DNA of 11,368 bases from Legionellaceae bacterium UBA2794 (GTDB lineage: Bacteria > Pseudomonadota > Gammaproteobacteria > Legionellales > Legionellaceae): the NCBI GenBank assembly GCA_002352055.1, contig DEHS01000022.1:13240-24607 (forward strand), in the 5' to 3' direction. A program made the position numbers and the translations under genes. The notes under the pieces were generated by a model, which made no database searches, was not told the origin of the DNA, and worked only from the letters and a program-made list of their open reading frames with translations. Shown here piece after piece: positions 1-6,878 of this stretch. How positions within the stretch are numbered: the first letter of the stretch is position 1; every line of letters starts with the position of its first letter.

Positions 1-151
1 TGAATTACGGCTTTGTTACGGATTACACATATTTGAAGGGCAAACCTATAAAGAAATTGCTAAAGAAATGAGGTGCCCCATCGGAACGGTGAGATCCAGA
101 ATATTTCGGGCAAGAAAATTAATGATGGACTTTGTCAGACATAATATTTAA
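1..151 (+). CDS. rpoE: RpoE-type sigma factor, C-terminal end (5' partial)
   Basis: Reading from base 2, 49 codons stay open to a TAA at 149-151. The peptide holds a sigma region 4.2 helix-turn-helix, with TYKEIAKEM followed by CPIGTVRSRIFRARK. This closely matches the end of E. coli RpoE (DCPVGTVRSRIFRARE). Region 4 binds the -35 element of extracytoplasmic-stress promoters. Regions 2 and the linker lie outside the window, so exact identity (RpoE versus another ECF paralogue) cannot be confirmed. In E. coli rpoE is followed by the anti-sigma gene rseA; the next gene here does not look like rseA. The fit to RpoE is strong for so short a piece. Confidence 0.82.
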   Translation, partial: ELRLCYGLHIFEGQTYKEIAKEMRCPIGTVRSRIFRARKLMMDFVRHNI

Positions 152-216
152 ATTACACATAAGAGAGGATTATTTCCTTATTGGTAATTTAAGTTATGAT
201 TTAAAAGGAGTTTTGT

Positions 217-747
217 ATGGAGTCGAATCTTACCGAACGAATTAGTGCGATTATCCCTAATGAAGAAGAGCTCGAAAAAGCAGTCACTCAGTTATTAGCA
301 GAATCAGTGGCTCGATCTGATATAAGCGTGCAAGGAAATCCGAAACAATTGAGTGAAAAATACGGGTTTTCAACGGTTAAGCCGGGGGATATTCAAAATA
401 GCACGTATCCACCGGTTAAAGAGCCATTTCTAAATGATGATTTTGGCTGGGTGGTGGGATTATCCTTTGCGATTCCATTATTTATCTGTCTTATTATTGG
501 TATTTTTGTTATTGGCGACATAAATTCGAATAGTGATATTATTATTTACGGCCTATTGGGCGCTATAATAGGATCCCTGATTGGTTATGGCATATCCAAA
601 ACAATCAAGAGTAACCGCGAGCAAAGTATTGATCTGCAAGAGGAAAGGGGCGGCTTTGTATTATGGGTTGTCACGCATTCCCCTGAACAACATCACCAGG
701 TAATGAATATTCTAAAAGAACATCATCCTAAAAATATTCGAGGATAA
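217..747 (+). CDS. Two-helix membrane protein, stress-protein-17M/DUF1269-like
   Basis: A 176-residue protein with no certain family. The first ~70 residues are soluble and mixed alpha/beta. Two hydrophobic helices follow at about 77-100 and 108-130; the second is glycine-rich (GLLGAIIGSLIGYG). A short C-terminal tail contains GGFVLWVVTHSPEQ. This layout, two glycine-rich helices between parts that look like a split ferredoxin-like fold, recalls the general stress protein 17M/DUF1269 group; that is pattern recognition, not proof. The start is supported by AAGGAG at 205-210, six bases before the ATG. It follows the sigma factor gene by 65 bases and ends at a strong terminator, so it could be co-transcribed with it. 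It lacks the single-helix layout of RseA. Its role is unknown. Confidence 0.72.
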   Translation: MESNLTERISAIIPNEEELEKAVTQLLAESVARSDISVQGNPKQLSEKYGFSTVKPGDIQNSTYPPVKEPFLNDDFGWVVGLSFAIPLFICLIIGIFVIGDINSNSDIIIYGLLGAIIGSLIGYGISKTIKSNREQSIDLQEERGGFVLWVVTHSPEQHHQVMNILKEHHPKNIRG

Positions 748-753
748 TTTACC

Positions 754-792
754 GGAGCAAGGAGAGAATGATAACTCCTCGCTCCTTATTTT
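754..792 (+). terminator. Rho-independent terminator after the 176-residue gene
   Basis: GGAGCAAGGAG at 754-764 pairs with CTCCTCGCTCC at 775-785, an 11-bp stem with one mismatch and a 10-base loop. TTATTTT follows at once. It sits 6 bases after the stop codon and separates this gene from ruvB. Confidence 0.85.
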
Positions 793-860
793 ACTTACAC
801 CAGTGACCAAATAAATATATTAGAAATCGTTAGCAAAACTACTGTTATTAAAAAAACATA

Positions 861-869
861 TGTTAAAAT
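861..869 (+). promoter_or_regulatory. Candidate extended -10 promoter for ruvB-ybgC
   Basis: TGTTAAAAT gives an extended -10 (TGn plus TAAAAT) 32 bases before the ruvB ATG and after the upstream terminator, so a promoter is expected here. No convincing -35 box lies 16-18 bases upstream, which an extended -10 would tolerate. Confidence 0.4.
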
Positions 870-901
870 GATCCAATTCGGGTAATTCTTATAAGACTCT
901 T

Positions 902-1909
902 ATGCTGGAAAGTGATCGCTTAATCAGTACCCAGAGTATTGTTTCGGAAGAGGCAATAGACCGTGCTATCAGACCATTAAGCCTTAGTGAATATATTGGT
1001 CAGGATGCGGTCAGTTCTCAGATGCAAATTTTTATAGACGCAGCTAAAAAAAGAAATGACCCTTTAGATCATGTTTTAATTTTTGGACCTCCTGGTCTGG
1101 GTAAAACTACCCTTGCCAATATCATTGCTCATGAAATGGGTGTTAATATTCGCCAGACATCCGGGCCAGTCATAGAGCGGGCAGGCGATATCGCTGCAAT
1201 ATTAACTAATCTGCAACAAAACGATGTGCTGTTTATTGATGAAATTCATCGGCTTAGTCCAGTAATTGAAGAAATTCTCTATCCCGCGATGGAAGACTAC
1301 AAGTTGGATATTATGATTGGAGAAGGCCCTGGTGCTCGCTCTATAAAACTTGAGCTTCCTCCATTTACTTTGATTGGTGCAACTACCCGAGCGGGATTGT
1401 TAACTTCTCCTCTAAGAGATCGATTTGGTATTGTTCAGCGACTTGAATACTATTCGGTTGATTCTTTAACACAAATAGTGACCCGTTCTGCACAATTACT
1501 GAAAGTACCAGCCGAAGCTGAAGGTGCTAGAGAAATAGCCTGTCGTGCAAGAGGAACCCCCCGAATAGCCAACCGCCTGTTAAGACGTGTTCGCGATTTT
1601 GCTGAAGTTAAAGGACGAGGCATCATTTCTCTGGATATTGCGCAAAGAGCATTAGAAATGTTGGAAGTGGATAAAAATGGTTTCGACCTGATGGATAGAA
1701 AATTGTTAATGGCTGTCATCGAGCGATTTAATGGCGGTCCGGTGGGAGTTGACAGCATTGCAGCCGCTATTGGTGAGGAGAAAGGCACCATTGAAGACGT
1801 TTTGGAGCCTTTTTTAATACAACAAGGCTTCCTTATGCGCACTCCCAGAGGTAGAATGGCCACTCCACGGGCTTATCAGCATTTTGGTTTATCTGTTACC
1901 GAGGGATAG
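902..1909 (+). CDS. ruvB: Holliday junction branch-migration ATPase RuvB
   Basis: A 335-residue RuvB, the hexameric AAA+ motor that with RuvA drives branch migration of Holliday junctions in recombination repair. Walker A GPPGLGKT is at 62-69 and Walker B FIDEIH at 111-116. The sensor 1 segment GATTRAG is at 159-165, and Arg174 in LRDRFG is the expected arginine finger. GTPRIANRLLRRVRDF marks sensor 2, and the C-terminal winged helix ends in a well conserved PRGRMAT segment. Length and N-terminus (MLESDRLIS) match E. coli RuvB (MIEADRLIS), which fixes the start although the ribosome binding site is weak. ruvA is not in the window: an intrinsic terminator and an unrelated gene lie directly upstream, so ruvB is uncoupled from ruvA here. 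ybgC follows after 5 bases. Confidence 0.97.
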   Translation: MLESDRLISTQSIVSEEAIDRAIRPLSLSEYIGQDAVSSQMQIFIDAAKKRNDPLDHVLIFGPPGLGKTTLANIIAHEMGVNIRQTSGPVIERAGDIAAILTNLQQNDVLFIDEIHRLSPVIEEILYPAMEDYKLDIMIGEGPGARSIKLELPPFTLIGATTRAGLLTSPLRDRFGIVQRLEYYSVDSLTQIVTRSAQLLKVPAEAEGAREIACRARGTPRIANRLLRRVRDFAEVKGRGIISLDIAQRALEMLEVDKNGFDLMDRKLLMAVIERFNGGPVGVDSIAAAIGEEKGTIEDVLEPFLIQQGFLMRTPRGRMATPRAYQHFGLSVTEG

Positions 1910-1914
1910 ATAAG

Positions 1915-2301
1915 ATGCAAAATAAACAAACATACCAACATATGATTCGAGTTTATGCTGAAGATGTTGATTTTATGGGAATTGTTTATCATGCGAACTA
2001 TCTGTGTTATCTGGAGAGAGCACGCACCGAAATGTTACGACAAAATAACCTGATGTTAAGTGATTTGGCTCAATCCGAGGTACTTTTTGCAATAAATGAA
2101 TTAAAAATAAAGTATTTATATCCCGCAAAGCTGGATGATTTACTCACTATAACCACGGAATATAAAATATTAAAACGGTGCAGTTTGGTTTTTAATCAAT
2201 CCATTACAAACCAACAGGGTACTTTAATCGTTAACGCGGAAGTTAACGTGGTTTGTGTAAATAGGAACTTAAAACCAATAAAAGTTCCAAAACTAATTTA
2301 G
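1915..2301 (+). CDS. ybgC: Acyl-CoA thioesterase YbgC (Tol-Pal associated)
   Basis: A 128-residue hotdog-fold 4HBT thioesterase. The signature runs EDVDFMGIVYHANY (16-29), then LERARTEML. It includes the catalytic-type Asp and His26, matching E. coli YbgC (EDTDAGGVVYHASY). The family hydrolyses short- to medium-chain acyl-CoA thioesters, and YbgC is linked to phospholipid metabolism and commonly placed just before tolQ. The protein is a few residues shorter at the C-terminus than E. coli YbgC (134), with KPIKVPKLI as a normal last strand. The start has GAGGGA shortly upstream, overlapping the end of ruvB. The 5-base gap to ruvB implies co-transcription. A 157-base gap separates it from tolQ. 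Confidence 0.93.
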   Translation: MQNKQTYQHMIRVYAEDVDFMGIVYHANYLCYLERARTEMLRQNNLMLSDLAQSEVLFAINELKIKYLYPAKLDDLLTITTEYKILKRCSLVFNQSITNQQGTLIVNAEVNVVCVNRNLKPIKVPKLI

Positions 2302-2409
2302 CAGTTTGCTGAGACTTGACTTAAGGGTCCGTAGTCCTGACTCTTGTGTTAACAGCTGCGGTATAGGACGTAATTCAGTTGGTGATATTATTGGTGAAGA
2401 AAACGGGTT

Positions 2410-2432
2410 GATACGTATTCATGATGCGTATC
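2410..2432 (+). promoter_or_regulatory. Stem-loop in the tolQ 5' leader
   Basis: Arms of 10 bases, 2410-2419 and 2423-2432, pair around a CAT loop (eight Watson-Crick and two G-U pairs). No T-run follows, so it is not an intrinsic terminator. It ends 17 bases before the tolQ Shine-Dalgarno. It could affect messenger stability or translation, or be fortuitous. Confidence 0.4.
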
Positions 2433-2449
2433 ACTCTTCATATTATATT

Positions 2450-2453
2450 GGAG
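2450..2453 (+). promoter_or_regulatory. tolQ ribosome binding site that fixes the start
   Basis: GGAG lies five bases before the ATG at 2459. The frame is open upstream to 2306, but the added 51 residues have no TolQ similarity and no good Shine-Dalgarno, so 2459 is the real start. Confidence 0.8.
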
Positions 2454-2458
2454 ATAAA

Positions 2459-3133
2459 ATGAGTAGTCAGGCAAATGTATTGATGTATTTTATGCAAGCC
2501 GGTTTAGTTGTTAAATCAGTAATGATTTTATTAATGGCTGCTTCCATTATATCCTGGACCCTGATTTTCCAACGGGCATGGTTTTTTAAACAAAAAAAAC
2601 AACTCTCTGAGGCATTTAATCGCAGATTTTGGGACAGTAATGATCTGAGTAAACTTTATGCAGATGTGGACAGCAATTCAGATGAGAGGCAAGGCATGGC
2701 AGCAATTTTCCATGCGGGATTTAAAGAGTTTGTTAGTTCGAGGAAGCAGGGCGTTGTTACCCTTGAGCCCATTCAGCGCGTAATGCAAATAAGCCATGCC
2801 AAAGAGGCAGAACAATTAGAACAACATTTACCTTTTTTTGCTTCAGTTGGTTCTATTTCTCCTTATGTGGGTTTATTTGGTACTGTTTGGGGTATAATGA
2901 CTTCATTTCAGGCATTAGGTCATGCACAACAAGCGACAATTGCCATGGTAGCACCGGGGATTTCTGAGGCATTGGTAGCTACAGCACTAGGTTTATTCAC
3001 TGCAATTCCTGCTGTAATTGCCTATAACCGCTACACAACCAGGGCTAATATTTTGTTAAACCAATACGACTTATTTCAAGAAGAATTAATCTCTCTAATT
3101 GAACAACAAACTTCCGGCACTGCAAGAGGATAA
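2459..3133 (+). CDS. tolQ: Tol-Pal proton motor protein TolQ
   Basis: A 224-residue inner-membrane protein of the TolQ/ExbB/MotA family. With TolR it forms the proton-conducting stator that energises TolA for outer-membrane constriction at division. Three membrane segments are visible at about 16-36, 124-146 and 163-187, with a large cytoplasmic loop between the first two. Diagnostic blocks are FHAGFKEF, VGSISPYVGLFGTVWGIM (130-147) and VAPGISEALVATALGLFTAIPAVIAYNR split across helix 3, all near-identical to E. coli TolQ (230 residues). The start at 2459 follows from the GGAG site and from this alignment. tolR begins six bases after the stop. The tol genes may have their own promoter in the 157-base gap upstream, but no convincing sigma-70 pair was seen. 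Confidence 0.96.
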   Translation: MSSQANVLMYFMQAGLVVKSVMILLMAASIISWTLIFQRAWFFKQKKQLSEAFNRRFWDSNDLSKLYADVDSNSDERQGMAAIFHAGFKEFVSSRKQGVVTLEPIQRVMQISHAKEAEQLEQHLPFFASVGSISPYVGLFGTVWGIMTSFQALGHAQQATIAMVAPGISEALVATALGLFTAIPAVIAYNRYTTRANILLNQYDLFQEELISLIEQQTSGTARG

Positions 3134-3139
3134 CTCGTC

Positions 3140-3598
3140 ATGATAAGAACCAAAACCAAGCGAGAGCGTCCTATTTCTGATATTAATGTCGTGCCTTACA
3201 TTGATGTGATGCTGGTACTATTAGTCATTTTTATGATTACGGCTCCTATGCTAAGTCAGGGTGTTACTGTGGATTTACCTAAAGCTGCCAGTCAAAACCT
3301 ACAGCCTACAGAGCGCGAACCGATTATCGTCTCGGTAAATCAACAAGGTACGTATTTTCTAAATATAAGCAGTACACCCGCAGATCCTATTGAGGCTCAG
3401 GCAATGGTGGTGCGTGTCGCTGCTGAATTGGAGTTAGCCAGACAATCCGGTCAGAAACTTAACGTGCTGGTTAAAGGTGATCAGGGTGTTGTTTATGGTA
3501 AGGTAGTTCAGGCTATGGCGTTATTAAAGCAGGCTGGAGCAGAACAAGTAGGTCTACTCACTGATTCCACCAATGATGAATCTGAGGTCCAAGCATGA
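3140..3598 (+). CDS. tolR: Tol-Pal proton motor protein TolR
   Basis: A 152-residue TolR/ExbD family protein with one N-terminal membrane helix (about 20-40) and a periplasmic domain. The helix begins with INVVPYIDVMLVLLVIFM. Asp22 in it is the conserved proton-carrying aspartate of the family. The periplasmic part ends with the typical VVQAMALLKQAGAEQVGLLTD followed by an acidic tail (STNDESEVQA) a little longer than in E. coli TolR. It works with TolQ to couple the proton gradient to TolA. AGAGGA upstream supports the start. Its TGA stop overlaps the tolA ATG (ATGA at 3595-3598), a sign of translational coupling. Confidence 0.96.
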   Translation: MIRTKTKRERPISDINVVPYIDVMLVLLVIFMITAPMLSQGVTVDLPKAASQNLQPTEREPIIVSVNQQGTYFLNISSTPADPIEAQAMVVRVAAELELARQSGQKLNVLVKGDQGVVYGKVVQAMALLKQAGAEQVGLLTDSTNDESEVQA

Positions 3599-4602
3599 TA
3601 ATTACTTCTGGTTACCGTAATGCTTTTATTTCAGCAATTAGTCTTCATCTATTTCTTATTATCATGTTGTTGAGTGATTCAAGCTCCGATCGACCGGTAC
3701 TTACTAAAGAAATTCAAAATACCCCAGGTATGGAACAGCCACTTGCCGCAACCACTCCGCAACAAGAGATTGTTAAAGCGGTGAGTGTGGATAATAAAGA
3801 AATTATGGAGACAATGAACCGTATAAAGCAGGAGCGCGCCCAACAGCAGAAAGCGGAGATGAATCGGCAAAAGGAGCTAAATCATCAGGTAGAGCTTGCC
3901 AAACAACAACGCATCAAGGAACAGCAGGAATTGGCCAAATTAAAAGAGGAAGCCAATAAAATTGCTATTGCACGCAAAAAACAGATTGAAGAGGAAAAAA
4001 AGCACTTAAAAGAGCTGGCGGAACAAAAAGCACTTGAGGCAAAGAAAATTGAAGAATTAAAAAAACAAAAAGAACTCATGGTGAAACAGCAGCAACTCGA
4101 AGAAAAAAAGCGCGCTGAGCTGGCTCATAAAAAAGCAGAAGAAAAAGCAAAGGCTGATAAACTCAAAGCGGAGCAAGCATTGGCTGAAAAAACTCGGGCA
4201 GAAAAAGCGCGGGTGGCTAAAGCTCAGGCAGATTTGGAAAATAAACGGGCCGCAGACGCAGCCGCAGCCAATCAAGCTTCCCAGAATGCTGAGAGACAAG
4301 CCAGACTTGCTGGGGAAGTTGACAAATATAAAGCACTTATCGTTAATGCAATTGGGAGAAATTGGATATTGCCGGAGAATGTGGATAGCTCGATGTCCAG
4401 TCAATTTAGGATACGCCTTGCACCGGATGGCATGGTATTACAGGTATCTTTGACTCGAAGTAGCGGTGATCCGCTGCTCGATCGCTCAGCACAGACTGCC
4501 ATTTATAAAGCATCACCACTTCCTGTACCAACAGACGCCGAAACGTTTAATTTGTTTCGTGATATCAGTTTAACCGTTCGTCCCGAACAAGTGAGGGGGT
4601 AA
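3595..4602 (+). CDS. tolA: Tol-Pal periplasm-spanning protein TolA
   Basis: A 335-residue TolA, the arm that links the TolQR motor to TolB and Pal across the periplasm. An N-terminal membrane anchor (about 9-26) carries His18 with nearby serines, as expected for the SHLS-type contact with TolQ. Residues about 62-240 form a long helical region very rich in Lys, Glu, Gln and Ala with no proline. Residues about 244-335 form the TonB_C-like domain III, with KYKALIVNAIGRNW, LAPDGMVLQVSLTRSSGDP and LLDRSAQTAIYKASPLPVP. E. coli TolA is 421 residues; the shorter length here is in the helical arm. The start overlaps the tolR stop. Low-complexity A/G-rich coding sequence creates long open frames on the other strand that are not genes. 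Confidence 0.95.
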   Translation: MIITSGYRNAFISAISLHLFLIIMLLSDSSSDRPVLTKEIQNTPGMEQPLAATTPQQEIVKAVSVDNKEIMETMNRIKQERAQQQKAEMNRQKELNHQVELAKQQRIKEQQELAKLKEEANKIAIARKKQIEEEKKHLKELAEQKALEAKKIEELKKQKELMVKQQQLEEKKRAELAHKKAEEKAKADKLKAEQALAEKTRAEKARVAKAQADLENKRAADAAAANQASQNAERQARLAGEVDKYKALIVNAIGRNWILPENVDSSMSSQFRIRLAPDGMVLQVSLTRSSGDPLLDRSAQTAIYKASPLPVPTDAETFNLFRDISLTVRPEQVRG

Positions 4603-4605
4603 CTC

Positions 4606-5865
4606 ATGATCAATCGCATCGCTACACTTTTTTTATTACTGTTTAGTAATCAATTGCTTGCTCTGGATTTAGAGCTGACTCAGGGGATTAATTCTGCATT
4701 GCCAATAGCAATTAATTCTTTTGGTTCTGATAGTACTTCTCAGGAAATAGCACAAGTGCTACAAAACGATTTAACCCTTTCGGGGCAATTTAAAATTATC
4801 TCTGGCCCTCAGGGTCCCAATTCGCAATCTTCAGTTAGTACTTTAAAGCAATTAGGTGCGGATAGTGTGGTCACCGGGCGTGTAAACCAAATGGGTAATA
4901 ATTATGAAGTACAATTTACTCTTGCGGACGCTGTGGCACACGGTAATATATTGTTAACCAAAACGTATAAGGTTAATGCACGACAGGTTCGTGCTTTAGC
5001 GCATCATATTAGTGATGAAGTCTATCAGAAATTAACAGGGGAGCGCGGGATATTTTCTACGCGAATTGCCTATATTTCAGTGCAACGAGGTGGTGGACGT
5101 TCACGCTATTCGCTGGAGGTGGCTGATGCAGACGGTCATAATCCTCAAAGTCTTTTAGTTTCGTCAGAGCCCATCATGTCTCCATCATGGGCGCCCGATG
5201 GAAAAGCAATTTCTTATGTTTCATTTGAAAAGAAAAAAGCACAAATTTTCACGGTTTCAGTGGAAACCGGTCAGCGTCGATTAATTACCAGCTTTCCAGG
5301 TATTAATGGAGCACCTGCATGGTCTCCTGATGGTCGAAATTTAGCTGTAGTATTATCGAAAAGCGGAACCCCCAAAATATATAATGTAGATTTAGCCAGT
5401 GGAACTATGAAGCAGTTAACATTTGGCGATGCGATTGATACTGAGCCCCGATTTGCACCCGATGGACGCAGTTTATTATTTACCTCGGGACGAGGCGGCT
5501 CACCGCAGGTTTATCGTTTGGTATTAGGTAATGGACAGGTTAGTCGCGTTACTTTTGAAGGAAATTACAATGCGCGTGCGTCATACACCCCTGACATGAA
5601 AAATATTGTGATGTTGCATCGAGAGGATCGAAACTTTAACATTGGTTTGCAAAGTGCCAGCGGTGGGCCGGTAGCGAGTTTAACCTTCTCAGGCCTTGAT
5701 GAATCTCCTTCGGTTTCTCCTAATAGCCGATTAGTTCTTTACGCCACTCGTGTTCAGGATAAAGGGATGTTAGGGATTGTGTCTATTGACGGTCGTATTC
5801 GAATGAGATTGCCTGCTCGTGAAGGAGATGTTCAAGAACCAGCGTGGTCTCCCTATTTAGGATGA
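4606..5865 (+). CDS. tolB: Periplasmic Tol-Pal propeller protein TolB
   Basis: A 419-residue secreted TolB (E. coli precursor 430). A signal peptide, hydrophobic at about 7-19, ends in LLA before LDLELTQG, the expected position of the TolB box that TolA contacts. An alpha/beta N-terminal domain follows to about 160. The rest is a beta-propeller of PD40/WD40-like repeats, visible as PSWAPDGKAISYVS, PAWSPDGRNLAVV, PRFAPDGRSLLFTSGRGG, and the closing EPAWSPYLG. TolB mediates between TolA and the lipoprotein Pal. It starts three bases after tolA. Its stop overlaps the next start (ATGA at 5862-5865). No pal gene follows, so Pal must be encoded elsewhere if the system is complete. Confidence 0.97.
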   Translation: MINRIATLFLLLFSNQLLALDLELTQGINSALPIAINSFGSDSTSQEIAQVLQNDLTLSGQFKIISGPQGPNSQSSVSTLKQLGADSVVTGRVNQMGNNYEVQFTLADAVAHGNILLTKTYKVNARQVRALAHHISDEVYQKLTGERGIFSTRIAYISVQRGGGRSRYSLEVADADGHNPQSLLVSSEPIMSPSWAPDGKAISYVSFEKKKAQIFTVSVETGQRRLITSFPGINGAPAWSPDGRNLAVVLSKSGTPKIYNVDLASGTMKQLTFGDAIDTEPRFAPDGRSLLFTSGRGGSPQVYRLVLGNGQVSRVTFEGNYNARASYTPDMKNIVMLHREDRNFNIGLQSASGGPVASLTFSGLDESPSVSPNSRLVLYATRVQDKGMLGIVSIDGRIRMRLPAREGDVQEPAWSPYLG

Positions 5866-6704
5866 GCATGCAACGGTTCTTTGTTCACTTGTTAATTATA
5901 TTTATATCGGTAAATAGTTATGCCTGGAATGCCTTGGGTCATCGATTGGTGGCTCAGATTGCTTATGATAATTTAACTTCGGAGAGTAAAGCTTTTTGCG
6001 ATAAATACTCCAAAGGATATGGAAAAAGCTCCATCCATTCCAATTTTGTAGCTGGTGCAAGCTGGCTTGATGCCATTCGTAGAAAGGACATCCATTGGTA
6101 TGATGCGTTACACTATATTGATATTCCTTTCTCCGATGATAGAAGTAAGCTTCCACCTGTTCCGCAAATAAATGCATTATGGGGTATAAACCAGGCTATC
6201 GCTGTGTTGTCCTCAAAAAAAAGCAGCACCTCCGACAAAAGATTGAGCTTACGTATTCTGTCACATCTCATTGGTGATATTCACCAACCACTCCATACGG
6301 TTATGAAGGTTAGTATCGAACATCCTAAAGGGGATATGGGTGGTAATTTATTTTTGTTAACGAATACTCCTGGAGGTAAAAATTTACATCAATTTTGGGA
6401 CAATGGTGGTGGTGCATTTGTTGGGAATTATAAGAATCAAAGAATAAGCAAAACCGCCGCTAAGTTACAAAATAAATGGAAGTGCGACCAAGCTCTTAAT
6501 AAAAAAAATCTCAGAGAGTGGGTTAATGATAGCCATAAAATCGCCCTAAACCAGGTTTATCGGTTAATGCAATATAAAATTCCATCAGAGCAATACAAAC
6601 AGAGTGTGCAGCAGATTAGTGAGAGACAAATTGCATTAGCTGGATGTCGGTTAGCCTATTTATTAAATAATATAAATAAAAATAACACCCAAAATTATTC
6701 TTAA
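5862..6704 (+). CDS. Secreted S1/P1-type zinc nuclease
   Basis: A 280-residue S1/P1 nuclease family protein, a trinuclear-zinc phosphodiesterase acting on single-stranded DNA/RNA or 3'-nucleotides in the periplasm or outside the cell. The signal peptide ends ...NSYA, so the mature protein begins with Trp22. In this family the N-terminal Trp is itself a zinc ligand. The other ligands are visible: His27 (WNALGH), Asp70 (ASWLD), His84 (LHYID), His135/Asp139/His145 (SHLIGDIHQPLH), and His176/Asp180 (NLHQFWD). The ATG at 5862 overlaps the tolB stop; a second ATG at 5868 is possible and gives the same mature protein. Zinc phospholipase C shares the fold, but the SHLIGDIHQPLH and WDN blocks favour nuclease. 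Translation is probably coupled to tolB. Confidence 0.9.
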   Translation: MSMQRFFVHLLIIFISVNSYAWNALGHRLVAQIAYDNLTSESKAFCDKYSKGYGKSSIHSNFVAGASWLDAIRRKDIHWYDALHYIDIPFSDDRSKLPPVPQINALWGINQAIAVLSSKKSSTSDKRLSLRILSHLIGDIHQPLHTVMKVSIEHPKGDMGGNLFLLTNTPGGKNLHQFWDNGGGAFVGNYKNQRISKTAAKLQNKWKCDQALNKKNLREWVNDSHKIALNQVYRLMQYKIPSEQYKQSVQQISERQIALAGCRLAYLLNNINKNNTQNYS

Positions 6705-6825
6705 TAAATAAGGGAGCTCCGATAAATAATATTAAGATAACGCAATAATCGTAATAGTTACGTCATCCCTACAGACCACAATTTCTCTATATGTTCATGG
6801 TGGGCGCAAAGCAAGAATATAATTA

Positions 6826-6862
6826 CCGGTACGCTTTAGATGAGCAGGCTAAAGCGAACCGG
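6826..6862 (-). terminator. Large hairpin, possible terminator of the minus-strand gene
   Basis: The 14-base arms 6826-6839 and 6849-6862 pair with one mismatch around a nine-base loop. Read on the minus strand it begins 16 bases after the stop of the 254-residue gene and is followed by TAATTATATTCTT, only partly T-rich. No T-run follows on the plus strand, and the plus-strand nuclease stop is about 120 bases away. It could serve as a terminator between convergent genes or be a dispersed repeat. Confidence 0.45.
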
Positions 6863-6878
6863 AGAATCTACTTGCGAA

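Noticed and set aside
1450..1863. A minus-strand gene within ruvB
   Set aside because: It lies wholly antisense to strongly conserved RuvB coding sequence and has no recognisable domain.
2359..2440. A tRNA gene
   Set aside because: A D-arm-like string (AATTCAGTTGGT) is present near 2372-2383, but there is no T-arm GGTTCGA, anticodon stem or acceptor stem.
2306..2458. A 51-residue N-terminal extension of TolQ
   Set aside because: The frame is open, but the added residues do not resemble TolQ and a good Shine-Dalgarno with an ATG sits at 2450-2461, matching the usual TolQ N-terminus.
4057..4404. A minus-strand gene within tolA
   Set aside because: The Phe/Ser/Cys-rich frame is the complement of the Lys/Glu/Ala-rich TolA arm; low complexity keeps it open and it has no start signals.
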